Assembly (NCBI GenBank): GCA_024689285.1
Contig: JAILDR010000120.1
Coordinates: 1-34,167, forward strand
Length of the DNA stretch: 34,167 nt
Origin: Bacteroidales bacterium
Lineage (GTDB): Bacteria; Bacteroidota; Bacteroidia; Bacteroidales; F082
Direction: 5' to 3'
The notes under the pieces: generated by a model
What the model was told of the DNA's origin: nothing
Seen by the model: only the letters and a program-made list of their open reading frames with translations
Databases searched by the model: none
Position numbers and translations under genes: made by a program
Shown here: piece by piece, positions 24,816 to 32,938 of the stretch
Numbering within the stretch: position 1 is the stretch's first letter
Layout: every line of letters starts with the position of its first letter

Positions 24816-26234
24816 ATGATGCTGTTAGACTCTTTACAAGTAATGACTTTCGACCGGCCCGAGGCTTGGCAATGGTTGATTCAATTCTGTATTCTCGCGA
24901 CGGCCCTTTTGCTGGGCAATGTGTTGCGGACCAATGTCCCGTTTCTGAAAAAGAGTTTGCTGCCGTCTGCCTTGCTTGGCGGACTGCTGCTGCTCATTTT
25001 CAAGCAAATCCCCAATTGCCGCGAGCTGATCAACAAACCGATGATGGAGATTGTGACCTATCATGCCTTGGGCCTGGGGTTTGTTGCTTTAGCTTTGAAA
25101 AACAATAAGATAGAGTCGAAGTCTACGCCGATGAAGGTGATAGAGACCGGTGCTCTTACCGCATCCACATACGTCATCCAAGGCATCGTGGGCTTGATTG
25201 TCTCCATCATTTTCTTCCTTGTGGGCAAGAAGCTGTTTTACGCAGCGGGTCTGTTGCTCCCTATGGGTTACGGACAGGGTCCGGGGCAGGCGTTGAACTT
25301 CGGCAAGATTTTTACAGGCTGGGCCACACAGCAAGGCATAGATTTTCCGGGTGCGGATTTCGGCCTTTCCATTGCTGCTATGGGTTTCATCGTGGGCAGT
25401 GTGGTAGGTGTCATCTATATGAACATCTTGCGTCGCAAGGGTGTGCTGTCCCGCAAAAAGATTGCCAAAGCGCAGATGAATACCTTGGATGACTATGAGA
25501 GCAAGGGTGAGATTCCCGATGCCGAGTCCATTGATAAGCTTTCGGTGCAAGTCTGCATGGTGCTGTTTGTTTATTTCCTGGTCTATCTGTTTACCAACTG
25601 GATTCAGAACATGGAGCTGGGTAACTTTGGCACCAATACCTTGAAACCCATGCTCTGGGGTTTCAACTTCTTGATTGGCACGCTGTTCGGCATCCTCTTC
25701 AAGACCATCCTGAAGCACTTCAAGAAAGCCAAATTGATGAGCCGCGAATACATCAACAACTATATGCTGAACCGCATCAGCGGCTTCTGCTTCGATATTA
25801 TGATTGTGGCGGGAACGGCAGCCATCAACTTTGAGAACTTTGGCACGTTTGTGCTGCCTTTCGCCATCATCGTCTCCTTGGGAGCTATCGTCACCTTTAT
25901 CTATGTGTTGTGGATTTCAAAGCATCTCTATCCCAACTACAAGTACGAGGGCTTTTTCTCAATGTTCGGTATGCTGACGGGTACGGCATCCAATGGTATG
26001 ATTCTTTTGCGCGAAATCGACCCGAAGTTTGAAACGCCGGCTGCCAACAATCTGGTGCTGCAAACCCTTTCGGCTATCGTCTTGGGCTTCCCGGTGCTTC
26101 TGCTTGTGGGTTATGCCCCGCAAAGCCTCAACGCGACATTAATCACATTGGGTGTCCTCATTGTCTTCTGGGCCGCATTGACGGTCTTTATGCTGCGCAC
26201 AAAGATTTTCAAGGGAAAGAAGAAGGAGTCTTAA
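24816..26234 (+). CDS. Sodium/glutamate symporter (GltS/ESS-like) membrane protein
   Basis: A 472-aa polytopic inner-membrane protein with ten or more hydrophobic segments. The reentrant-loop motif GYGQGPGQA at 151-159 and a matching GMLTGTASNGMILLR segment in the second half correspond to the paired glycine-rich loops of the ESS (GltS) family of Na+-coupled glutamate carriers. The central hydrophilic loop (about 205-245) is typical. Substrate is inferred: the first loop differs from classical GltS, so another carboxylate is possible. ATG 24816 is directly followed by a second ATG. The last four bases overlap the end of the convergent namZ gene. Confidence 0.82.
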   Translation: MMLLDSLQVMTFDRPEAWQWLIQFCILATALLLGNVLRTNVPFLKKSLLPSALLGGLLLLIFKQIPNCRELINKPMMEIVTYHALGLGFVALALKNNKIESKSTPMKVIETGALTASTYVIQGIVGLIVSIIFFLVGKKLFYAAGLLLPMGYGQGPGQALNFGKIFTGWATQQGIDFPGADFGLSIAAMGFIVGSVVGVIYMNILRRKGVLSRKKIAKAQMNTLDDYESKGEIPDAESIDKLSVQVCMVLFVYFLVYLFTNWIQNMELGNFGTNTLKPMLWGFNFLIGTLFGILFKTILKHFKKAKLMSREYINNYMLNRISGFCFDIMIVAGTAAINFENFGTFVLPFAIIVSLGAIVTFIYVLWISKHLYPNYKYEGFFSMFGMLTGTASNGMILLREIDPKFETPAANNLVLQTLSAIVLGFPVLLLVGYAPQSLNATLITLGVLIVFWAALTVFMLRTKIFKGKKKES

Positions 26235-27478
26235 TACATTAAATACTTGGCGCGGATGGCCTTGAAGGCCTCCAGATCCTTTTTCCACGAAGCGCGGATT
26301 TGTTCTGCGCTTCTTTCGTTTTCCATGTCGCGCTGCATCTGTTTGTCGCCCGCAAGTTTGACGAAGTAATTGTTGAAGAAGCCTTTGTCTTTCAGCTGCT
26401 GATAGGCCTCGATAAGCCATTCAATGTGCAACTGATTGACGTTGAGGGTGTAATCATGGGCAAACTCAACAAGGTTCTCGCCACGGCAGCGCTGGCCTTC
26501 CAAAAGCGGTTTTGACGCCCCGTTTGTGCTTTTGGGCGTGAAAGTGTAGCCGCCGCGCATGTCAGGATGACCATAGATTTGGAAAGGGGTATCGGTGCCG
26601 CGTCCCACGCTGACGGTGGTACCCTCAAAGAAGCACAGGGTGGGGTAGAGGTAAACCGATTCCCAGTTGGGCAGGTTGGGTGAGGGACGCACGGGCAGCT
26701 CGTAAATGGCTTGGCGATTGTATTTATTAATAGGTATCACGGTAAGATTGCAGCTGACTCCGCCTTTCAGCCAGCCTTCGCCGTTCACCATCTTGGCATA
26801 TTCGCCGATGGTCATGCCGTAAACGACCGGAACCTGATGTAATCCCACAAACGAGCTGTTCTCCGGCTTCAGCACGGGACCGTCAACGTAGAAACCGTTG
26901 GGATTGGGCCGGTCGAGGACGATGACGGGAATGCTGTTTTCGGCAGCGGCTTCCATCACGTAGGTCATTGTGGAGATGTAGGTGTAGAACCTTACGCCGA
27001 CATCCTGTAAATCAAATAGAATAATGTCGATGTCATGCAGCATCTCCGGGGTGGGCTTTTTGTTCTTGCCATAAAGCGAGACGATGGGGAGTCCCGTACG
27101 TGCGTCCTTGCCGCTGTTCACTTTGGCCCCGGCATCGGCGTTGCCACGAAAACCATGTTCGGGCGTGTAGATTTTCTTGATGTTGATGCCCAACGAAAGC
27201 AAGGTGTCTACCAAGTGCGTCTCACCGATGATGCTGGTCTGGTTGCCGACTACTCCCACGCGCTTGCCTTCGATAAGCGGCAGATAGTCATCCATTTGCA
27301 TAGCGGCGGAGATGTAATGCTCCTTGTCGACGAAGGCCAGTGGGGAAGTGGTTGTCGTGGTGGGCTCTTGCGCTTTGGCTCTTGGGTTGGGCTCATCGCC
27401 CATTTTGAAGATTTGGGCGTGGGCAGGCGCGAGGAAAGCGCACATCAACATTGCGAGGAAAAAGAGTTGTCGTTTCAT
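26231..27478 (-). CDS. namZ: Exo-beta-N-acetylmuramidase NamZ (DUF1343, GH171)
   Basis: A 415-aa exported protein. Signal peptide 1-21 (MKRQLFFLAMLMCAFLAPAHA); a Thr-rich linker near 38-46; then the DUF1343 domain with IYTPEHGFRGNADAG at 103-117 and FDLQDVGVRFYTYIST at 155-170, and later VIVLDRPNPNG. The family is known as GH171 NamZ, which releases MurNAc from the non-reducing ends of peptidoglycan fragments during wall recycling. It probably acts in the periplasm here. The usual MurNAc-salvage neighbours (MurK, MupG, amidase) are not present in the window. It has its own -7 box, and the stop overlaps the convergent symporter gene by four bases. Confidence 0.92.
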   Translation of the reverse strand: MKRQLFFLAMLMCAFLAPAHAQIFKMGDEPNPRAKAQEPTTTTTSPLAFVDKEHYISAAMQMDDYLPLIEGKRVGVVGNQTSIIGETHLVDTLLSLGINIKKIYTPEHGFRGNADAGAKVNSGKDARTGLPIVSLYGKNKKPTPEMLHDIDIILFDLQDVGVRFYTYISTMTYVMEAAAENSIPVIVLDRPNPNGFYVDGPVLKPENSSFVGLHQVPVVYGMTIGEYAKMVNGEGWLKGGVSCNLTVIPINKYNRQAIYELPVRPSPNLPNWESVYLYPTLCFFEGTTVSVGRGTDTPFQIYGHPDMRGGYTFTPKSTNGASKPLLEGQRCRGENLVEFAHDYTLNVNQLHIEWLIEAYQQLKDKGFFNNYFVKLAGDKQMQRDMENERSAEQIRASWKKDLEAFKAIRAKYLMY

Positions 27479-27498
27479 TGTAGGACTGTTTGGTTTTG

Positions 27499-27506
27499 CA
27501 AAAGTA
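27499..27506 (-). promoter_or_regulatory. -7 box for namZ
   Basis: On the minus strand TACTTTTG, 20 bases before the ATG at 27478. No clear -33 element at the usual spacing. Confidence 0.55.
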
Positions 27507-27612
27507 TCGAAAATTGTGCAAATATCGCGCCGAATGGTTCGGGTAGGTCAATTTTTACTATTCGTTTTATTTGTTTTTTTCAGCTAATTAGGTTGTTTTT
27601 CGGGAAAATGTG

Positions 27613-27620
27613 TAATTTTG
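27613..27620 (+). promoter_or_regulatory. -7 box for the toxin-antitoxin pair
   Basis: TAATTTTG, 21 bases before the ATG at 27642, with TTG at 27593-27595 (17-base spacer). Confidence 0.6.
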
Positions 27621-27641
27621 CAGCAATAAAACAAGACTAAC

Positions 27642-27896
27642 ATGTGTACTTACAACATCACATTGAATGATTCTTTAGTTGAAAAAGCGCGTCCTGCTTT
27701 CGCCAACGACAAGGCTTTGCAAAAGTGGTTGCAAGATCAAGTTTCGGCCATTTTGGAACATTACCTAAGTAGCCGTATGGAATCAGAGTCGGCTGCTCGT
27801 CAATGTGCTATGGTAGAAGAGAGCATGACAACGGCTTTCAACGAACTGCATTCGGGTCAGGCCAAGAAAAATGCACGCGGCTTGTTTGCGCAATAA
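27642..27896 (+). CDS. Antitoxin of a RelE-type toxin-antitoxin pair
   Basis: An 84-aa small protein. The opening CTYNITLNDSLVEKARPAF, followed by ALQKWLQDQVSAILEHYL, resembles the short Bacteroidetes antitoxins found beside RelE-like toxins: a strand, then helices that could dimerise and bind DNA. The C-terminal half is polar and probably wraps the toxin. It stands 11 bases before the toxin start, antitoxin first, and has its own -7 box, which such antitoxins commonly repress. I infer the role mainly from the partner; no DNA-binding motif is unmistakable. Confidence 0.75.
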   Translation: MCTYNITLNDSLVEKARPAFANDKALQKWLQDQVSAILEHYLSSRMESESAARQCAMVEESMTTAFNELHSGQAKKNARGLFAQ

Positions 27897-27907
27897 TACA
27901 TTATTCC

Positions 27908-28270
27908 ATGACGGTTATTATTGATTTCCTGCCCGAGTTTGAAAGACGAGCAAAGGTGTTGGCCAAGAAATATAAGTCTTTTCCATCTGATTATGATGCT
28001 TTTCTCGACGAGTTGGAGAAGAATCCTTTTGGCGGCGACCCGCTAGGTCATAACACCTACAAATGTCGTATGGCCATTGCATCGAAAGGCAAAGGGAAAA
28101 GTGGCGGCGCACGTGTAATTACTTATAATGTCGAGAAGCAAACGGCTGACGAAGTTCTAATAACATTGATGTCCATTTACGACAAATCGGAAGTCGACAA
28201 TGTTTCAGATGCTTATTTGCGCCAACTGGTGCAATCTATTGAGTGTAGGAGTAACTTTACAACTCGATAA
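27908..28270 (+). CDS. RelE/ParE-family toxin
   Basis: A 120-aa protein with the compact alpha/beta pattern of RelE/HigB-like toxins. Two N-terminal helices (PEFERRAKVLAKKYKSF) lead to a beta sheet with YKCRMAIASKGKGKSGGARV, then ITYNV, VLITLMSIYDKSE and a C-terminal helix. The GGARVITY...LLTIYDKSE-like strand pair is common in this group. Such toxins usually cleave ribosome-bound mRNA or poison gyrase, and which applies here is unknown. I start at ATG 27908, 11 bases after the antitoxin stop; a longer frame would overlap the antitoxin. The sequence looks intact. Confidence 0.82.
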   Translation: MTVIIDFLPEFERRAKVLAKKYKSFPSDYDAFLDELEKNPFGGDPLGHNTYKCRMAIASKGKGKSGGARVITYNVEKQTADEVLITLMSIYDKSEVDNVSDAYLRQLVQSIECRSNFTTR

Positions 28271-28291
28271 CCCAACCGGAATCCAATTTAG

Positions 28292-29515
28292 ATGTCTGCC
28301 CCAAAATTCATAGCTGACCGGATTTTTTCGCTTTCGAAAGAAAATTTGTCTTCGACGGTGATGCGGCTGTCTGTTGCGAGTGTGGCTTTGGCCATCATCG
28401 TGATGCTGATTGCATGGGCCGTCGTGGTGGGTTTCAAGAACCAAATCCGCGACAAGGTGATTGGCTTTGTGGCTCCCATTCATGTGCAGTCGCTCGACAA
28501 GAACGAGTCGGTGGAGGAGACCCCGTTTTGCTTGGATTCGCTGTTGGTCAGCAGGTTGAATTCCATTGATGGCATTGCTCATTATCAGATGGTGGCCAAC
28601 AAGGCGGGTATGATTAAGACCGATGATGAGATACAAGGCATCGTGCTGAAGGGGGTGGACGGGAACTACGACTGGAGCTATTTCAGCAACTGTCTGATTA
28701 AAGGCCAAACCCCTGCCTACAAGGCCGATGAACGCTCGACAGACGTGCTGCTCTCCAAGGTGATTGCCGACAAGATGCTGCTCGACGTGGGCGACGATGT
28801 GCGCGTGTGGTTCATCGACAAGGACATGCAGGCGCGTGGCAGGAAGTTCACGGTGTCGGGCATCTTTGAGACGGGGCTGTTTGAGTTTGACGAGCGTTTT
28901 GTCTTCGCCGACCTCAACCAGATTCGTAAGCTGAACGGTTGGGATGACGACGAGGCCGGCTTGGTGGAGATTGCCCTGGATGATGATGCGGATGCCGATG
29001 AGGTCAACAACCGGCTATATTACAGCCTGCCGACTAATCTGGCTTCTTATACCGCCCGCGAAAGCAATCCGAAGGTCTTCGACTGGCTCGATTTGCTCGA
29101 CACCAACGTGTGGCTCATCATGGCTCTGATGCTGCTTGTGGCGGGTATTACTGTCGTTAGCATGCTGCTGATTATCATTATCGAACGCACTTCAACCATC
29201 GGTTTGCTGAAAGCTATGGGCGCCAGCAACAAGTTCGTCCGCGAGGTGTTTTTGCGCCGTTCGCTGCGCATCTTGTTCGTCGGCATGCTTATCGGCAACG
29301 TCATCGGCCTGGGCTTCTGCCTGTTGCAGCAACAGACGGGTTTGATTAAGCTTGATGCTGCCACCTATTACCTTTCCGCTGTGCCCATCGAGTTGCATCT
29401 GAGCACCGTGGTTTTCATCAATTTGGGAACGTTCATGCTCTGGGTGCTCATGCTGCTCATTCCCACTTCGGTCATCAACCGCATTAGTCCTACGAAATCA
29501 ATTCGTTTTGAATAA
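28292..29515 (+). CDS. ABC transporter permease, LolC/LolE (FtsX-like) family
   Basis: A 407-aa inner-membrane permease. One transmembrane helix near 24-46 is followed by a periplasmic MacB-like domain of about 220 residues and three C-terminal helices near 270-300, 325-347 and 372-393. The conserved cytoplasmic loop ERTSTIGLLKAMGASNKFVR contacts the ATPase in FtsX-type permeases. This layout fits LolC/LolE lipoprotein-release permeases. No ATP-binding subunit is encoded nearby, so it must be supplied from elsewhere. It begins 21 bases after the toxin gene with no box of its own seen. Confidence 0.88.
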   Translation: MSAPKFIADRIFSLSKENLSSTVMRLSVASVALAIIVMLIAWAVVVGFKNQIRDKVIGFVAPIHVQSLDKNESVEETPFCLDSLLVSRLNSIDGIAHYQMVANKAGMIKTDDEIQGIVLKGVDGNYDWSYFSNCLIKGQTPAYKADERSTDVLLSKVIADKMLLDVGDDVRVWFIDKDMQARGRKFTVSGIFETGLFEFDERFVFADLNQIRKLNGWDDDEAGLVEIALDDDADADEVNNRLYYSLPTNLASYTARESNPKVFDWLDLLDTNVWLIMALMLLVAGITVVSMLLIIIIERTSTIGLLKAMGASNKFVREVFLRRSLRILFVGMLIGNVIGLGFCLLQQQTGLIKLDAATYYLSAVPIELHLSTVVFINLGTFMLWVLMLLIPTSVINRISPTKSIRFE

Positions 29516-29533
29516 ACTATAACACTTAATGAT

Positions 29534-29983
29534 ATGAAAGACTTTACCATTATGCCGCTGAAAGGCTACGGCGAAATCCCTTTCGGAATGACGCTTGACG
29601 AGACAGTCAAGTTGCTTGGCAAGCCCAATTACACGGAGGAACTGGGCGACATGGAGGAGACGGGTAACCGCTCTATCTATTACGAATACAATGATATTCA
29701 AACGAATATCTATTTTGAGGGCATCACCAAATCAGTGGTGGCCTGCTTTGAAACCGAGAAAGAGGAAGCCTCGCTTTATGGCAAGAAGGTGTTTGAGCTG
29801 AAGAAAGCCGACATCGTCAAGCTGATGAAAGACAATGGCTTCAAGGAGATGGAAGAGGAGACCGAGGACGGCGAGCTGCGCGTTTCTTTTGAGGACGGCA
29901 TGATAGATTTCTTCTTTGCAGAGGATGTGCTGATGGCCGTCAGCTGGGGTGTCCTTGTGGATGAACAGGGGGAAATCATTTGA
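29534..29983 (+). CDS. Hypothetical protein, 149 aa
   Basis: I do not recognise a named family. The protein is acidic, has no signal peptide or membrane segment, and mixes short strands (RSIYYEYNDIQTNIYFEG) with helices (ADIVKLMKDNGFKEMEEETE). The opening GYGEIPFGMTLDETVKLLGKP resembles the helix-capped repeat used by small cytoplasmic domains that judge ligand or partner binding, but that is only a loose likeness. Good codon use and intact frame support a real gene. It is 18 bases after the permease gene and 29 bases before nth, so it is probably co-transcribed with them. Confidence 0.8.
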   Translation: MKDFTIMPLKGYGEIPFGMTLDETVKLLGKPNYTEELGDMEETGNRSIYYEYNDIQTNIYFEGITKSVVACFETEKEEASLYGKKVFELKKADIVKLMKDNGFKEMEEETEDGELRVSFEDGMIDFFFAEDVLMAVSWGVLVDEQGEII

Positions 29984-30012
29984 ACTTTTTTGCACGCTGA
30001 AACCTCTGAGTT

Positions 30013-30675
30013 ATGGGAAACGCAAAGCAATGGCAACAGAAATACGATGCCTTTGTGGCGTATTTCGAGGAGCATCTGCCTGTGGCAGAGACCGAGCTGG
30101 AATACAACGACCCATACCAGCTGTTAGTGGCAGTCATCCTCTCAGCCCAATGTACCGACAAACGCGTCAACATGACCACACCGGCCCTGTTTCGGCGTTT
30201 CCCCACGCCTCAGGATATGGCCGCTTCCACGGTGGAGGAGATTTACACTTACATCAAGTCGATTTCCTATCCCAACAATAAGGCCAGAAACCTGTTGGGG
30301 ATGGCGCAGGCCCTCGTCAGCGACTTTAACGGTGTGGTCCCTGATAATATGGAGGACTTGCAAAAGTTGCCCGGCGTAGGCCGCAAGACCGCCAACGTGA
30401 TGATGGCGGTGGCCTTCAACCAGCCTGCAATGCCTGTCGACACGCACGTCTTCCGGGTGGCCAACCGCATAGGCCTGACCAAAAACTCCAAAAACGTCGT
30501 CGAGACCGAGAAGACGTTGGTGGCGCATCTGCCCAAGGAGGTGCTTTCGAAGGCACACCATTGGCTTATCCTGCACGGGCGCTATACATGCCAATCCCGC
30601 AAACCCCAGTGCGGGGAGTGCGGGATTGCCGGCATTTGTGATTACTACAAAAAGAATCTTACTTCAAATCGATGA
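30013..30675 (+). CDS. nth: Endonuclease III
   Basis: DNA glycosylase/AP lyase for oxidised pyrimidines in base-excision repair, 220 aa. The helix-hairpin-helix LPGVGRKTANV contains catalytic K125, and PVDTHVFRVANR contains catalytic D143. The 4Fe-4S cluster has the canonical C-x6-C-x2-C-x5-C spacing at C193, C200, C203 and C209. It is cytoplasmic and of normal length. It is the last gene of the permease-hypothetical-nth group on the plus strand, and its final 17 bases overlap the end of the convergent SPFH gene. Confidence 0.97.
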   Translation: MGNAKQWQQKYDAFVAYFEEHLPVAETELEYNDPYQLLVAVILSAQCTDKRVNMTTPALFRRFPTPQDMAASTVEEIYTYIKSISYPNNKARNLLGMAQALVSDFNGVVPDNMEDLQKLPGVGRKTANVMMAVAFNQPAMPVDTHVFRVANRIGLTKNSKNVVETEKTLVAHLPKEVLSKAHHWLILHGRYTCQSRKPQCGECGIAGICDYYKKNLTSNR

Positions 30676-31471
30676 AAGGCACCGCGTTGCCGAGCATATA
30701 CTGGGGCATCTTGCCGTCCCATTTCTGCACGGCCTCGTAGTTGACCAGCTTGGGGTTGCTCTCCAGGGCAGCTGCCTTGATGCTCATGGCCTCGGCTTCG
30801 GCTTGGGCCTTGATTTTGGTCTGCTTGGCTTGCTCTTCCACCTGGATGGTGACGTTCTTGGCCTTCAGGGCGTTTTGCTCGGCCACCTGCTTCTCCTTGA
30901 TGGCGGTCTCAAAGTCGTCGTCGAAGTCGATGTTCGTAATCTGGAATTGGATGTTCATGAAATAGTTGCTGTCGAGAGTCTGGCGCAGAGATACTTCTAT
31001 CTCGCGGCGGACGGCATCGCGGTTCTCCACGATTTCGGTGGCCGCAAAATTGCCGAAGCTTTGTTTCATGGACGAGCGGATGAACGGCACCACAATGCGG
31101 TTGTGGTAGTCGTCGCCGACGTTTTTCATCAGCTTGCTGACGTTTTCGCGCACCAGGTCGTAGTTGATGGTGTATTCCACTTCCGAGGTCTGCACGTCGC
31201 GGGTGTAGCTGTTTTCCTTGCCGTCGAATTTCTTCTGTTGCACGTTGACGCGCTTGACGGTCTGGATGAAGGGAATCTTCATGTGCAGGCCGTCGCCGAT
31301 GACGTCGTCGCTCATCTTGCCGAAGGTGGAAAGCACGCCGCGCTCCGTCGAGCGGATGGTGTAGAACGACGAGAAGAACACCATGATGGCCAGTAATCCT
31401 AAGACACTCCATGAGAGGTAGCGTCCGATTTTCTTGTTGTTGGGGTTGATGTTGATGTAAGGCTGGTTCAT
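30659..31471 (-). CDS. Prohibitin-like SPFH/Band 7 membrane protein
   Basis: A 270-aa protein. An N-terminal transmembrane helix (about 17-39) leads to an SPFH domain (RSTERGVLSTFGKMSDDV, then GLHMKIPFIQTVKRVNVQ). Next comes a long charged coiled coil (about 185-245, AEQNALKAKNVTIQVEEQ, EAEAMSIKAAALESNP), and the end is typical of prohibitins, MPQYMLGNAVPFIDLK. Homologues assemble into large inner-membrane rings, often with FtsH, and influence membrane organisation. A lipid-raft or chaperone role is inferred. It has its own -7 box in a divergent region shared with a lipoprotein gene. Confidence 0.93.
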   Translation of the reverse strand: MNQPYININPNNKKIGRYLSWSVLGLLAIMVFFSSFYTIRSTERGVLSTFGKMSDDVIGDGLHMKIPFIQTVKRVNVQQKKFDGKENSYTRDVQTSEVEYTINYDLVRENVSKLMKNVGDDYHNRIVVPFIRSSMKQSFGNFAATEIVENRDAVRREIEVSLRQTLDSNYFMNIQFQITNIDFDDDFETAIKEKQVAEQNALKAKNVTIQVEEQAKQTKIKAQAEAEAMSIKAAALESNPKLVNYEAVQKWDGKMPQYMLGNAVPFIDLK

Positions 31472-31500
31472 TTTGCTGTTGTTTTAATGTTAAGTTTGGG

Positions 31501-31508
31501 CAAAAATA
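31501..31508 (-). promoter_or_regulatory. -7 box for the SPFH gene
   Basis: On the minus strand TATTTTTG, 29 bases before the ATG at 31471. It is 31 bases from the divergent lipoprotein box. Confidence 0.55.
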
Positions 31509-31539
31509 CATATTTTTTCGCTGATAAGAAAAAGATGTT

Positions 31540-31547
31540 TATTTTTG
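31540..31547 (+). promoter_or_regulatory. -7 box for the lipoprotein gene
   Basis: TATTTTTG, 27 bases before the ATG at 31575. Confidence 0.55.
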
Positions 31548-31574
31548 CAGAACAAAAAACTAAAAACACTAGCC

Positions 31575-32222
31575 ATGAATAAAAAACGGTTATTTGGAGT
31601 TTTGTCGGTTTTGCTCGTCTTTGGAACCATGATGTTGCATATTACGGCTTGCAATAAGGAAGAGCCCAACCCCATCAAGGTCATTGACCTTGGAAAATTT
31701 CCCGAGGAGTATTTACCCACTGTTCCATATTGTGATGGTGATGTGGTCAGGATGATGCATGAAAGCAATCGTCAAATCATCATTTACCATGTGTCGAGAG
31801 GGCATTTCAGTCCTTTGGATGATCCTTCTGGTTGGTATGGCTCACCGGTTTATGATTATCAAGTATATTGGACCACGTTAAAGCCTGACTATCCTACCTT
31901 TGAGATGCAAGTATTTATGTCAAACGAATATATGCGATATGAACTAGAGGGTTTGGATGCCTCCAAAACAGGCTATATCGTGTTGGCGAATAGTGATGCA
32001 AACGTTCCATTTATCAATACCGATGCTACGGGTTACACCAAATTGGACTCTCTCGAAGTGTATGGACATACCTATTATGATGTTTTCAAATTGGATTGCG
32101 ACCCTGATTATACGGTTATCGAGGGAACCATTTATGCGGCCACCTGTTATTACAATTATGCGAAAGGCTTTGTCGGCATAGAAATGTCAAATGGTGAAAA
32201 ATACTGGCTTTATGAGGAATAA
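31575..32222 (+). CDS. Hypothetical lipoprotein, possibly surface-exposed
   Basis: A 215-aa protein with a lipoprotein signal peptide: KKR, a hydrophobic stretch, then HITAC with the lipidated cysteine at 26. The residues after it, NKEEPN, are charged as in Bacteroidetes lipoprotein export signals, so surface display is plausible. The mature chain is rich in Tyr and Asp with short strands (YDYQVYWTTLKPDY, TYYDVFKLDCDPDYTVIEG). I do not recognise a family. I start at ATG 31575 rather than a TTG at 31545, which overlaps the -7 box. A second small lipoprotein gene overlaps its end. Confidence 0.82.
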   Translation: MNKKRLFGVLSVLLVFGTMMLHITACNKEEPNPIKVIDLGKFPEEYLPTVPYCDGDVVRMMHESNRQIIIYHVSRGHFSPLDDPSGWYGSPVYDYQVYWTTLKPDYPTFEMQVFMSNEYMRYELEGLDASKTGYIVLANSDANVPFINTDATGYTKLDSLEVYGHTYYDVFKLDCDPDYTVIEGTIYAATCYYNYAKGFVGIEMSNGEKYWLYEE

Positions 32223-32430
32223 ATGTTTGATTCTGTTGCTTTTGGCCGCTTTGATGTCGTCTTGTGTCAAGGTAAAACAATACTATATCAGTGATGAAGC
32301 AAAAGCATGGTTTGTGGATGACGACAAGTGCGAATGCATTATCAGAGACGAGAATGGCATCGAGCGAGGACTTCATGTGACTATTCCATCGATTCAAATT
32401 TTGGAGGTCCAGCAGGCCAGACCCCGGTAG
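32212..32430 (+). CDS. Small lipoprotein, apparently truncated at a repeat
   Basis: A 72-aa frame. Residues MRNKCLILLLLAALMSSC form a lipoprotein signal with lipobox LMSSC (C18); the mature part YYISDEAKAWFVDDDKCECI is followed by a polar stretch. It starts 11 bases before the stop of the upstream lipoprotein gene, so expression is probably coupled. Its last residues (VQQARPR) and stop run into the composite repeat beginning at 32433. The clean lipoprotein start joined to an uncharacteristic end suggests that the original C-terminal part was lost. Function is unknown; the truncation is an inference. Confidence 0.6.
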   Translation: MRNKCLILLLLAALMSSCVKVKQYYISDEAKAWFVDDDKCECIIRDENGIERGLHVTIPSIQILEVQQARPR

Positions 32431-32432
32431 GT

Positions 32433-32515
32433 TTCCCCCTCTGAGAGGGGGTGCCCGAAGGGCGGGGGAGTCATACTGCCGCTTAGCGTCATCGCGAGCG
32501 AAGCGTGGCAATCCA
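32433..32515 (+). repeat. Composite hairpin repeat, copy A
   Basis: The hairpin unit begins TTCCCCCTCTGAGAGGGGG, a 7-bp stem with TGA loop, then GCCC-GAA-GGGC and GGGGGAGT. After a short linker it continues with CGTCATCGCGAGCGAAGCG, a sequence like widespread intergenic bacterial repeats. Copies at 33003-33116 share about 50 bases with one mismatch. It lies between the small lipoprotein and the M15 peptidase. Confidence 0.85.
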
Positions 32516-32520
32516 GACCA

Positions 32521-32919
32521 TCACTTTTGCAGTATCTGCTTCCGGTTCCAGCCTAGCCGTTTGTAGCTCACATGGATAAACGTCGGGTAGAGGATCAGCT
32601 GGTCGAACTTGCCGTTGGCGATGAGGATTTGTGCCAACTCGTCCAGGTCGCCTTCGTTGCCGACGACGGGCTGGATGTCGGCCGCCTCGCCGCGCGTATG
32701 CTGGCTGTTGGGGCTGCCGCCCACGAGGCGGTTGAGTTTGGGGCAGCGGTAGCCGCTGCTGACGCGGATGGGGCGTCCGTAGGCCTCGCGCAAGGGGTCG
32801 AGCACCACGTCGACCAAGGCCCTGAGGTTCTCTTCCGCCTCTTTGGGAGCACCGTTCCAGAGCTTGTGTTTCAGGGCAGTATCGCTTTTTAGCAACTCAC
32901 TATACGTAAAGTACTTCAT
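32521..32919 (-). CDS. Peptidase M15 family (D-Ala-D-Ala carboxypeptidase-like)
   Basis: A 132-aa zinc peptidase of the M15_3 type, close to the family's short form. Zinc ligands fit H74 and D81 in SPNSQHTRGEAADI and H116 in TFIHVSYK; upstream RVSSGYRCPKLN is the usual conserved lead. There is no signal peptide. Such enzymes cleave cross-linked or stem peptides of peptidoglycan and occur as phage-type lysins and as small chromosomal genes in Bacteroidales, often with an HU-like gene. No such HU gene is recognisable here. The gene is bounded on both sides by copies of one composite repeat. No TAnnTTTG box was seen upstream. Confidence 0.9.
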   Translation of the reverse strand: MKYFTYSELLKSDTALKHKLWNGAPKEAEENLRALVDVVLDPLREAYGRPIRVSSGYRCPKLNRLVGGSPNSQHTRGEAADIQPVVGNEGDLDELAQILIANGKFDQLILYPTFIHVSYKRLGWNRKQILQK

Positions 32920-32938
32920 TGTATTTCAGATTTCAACG

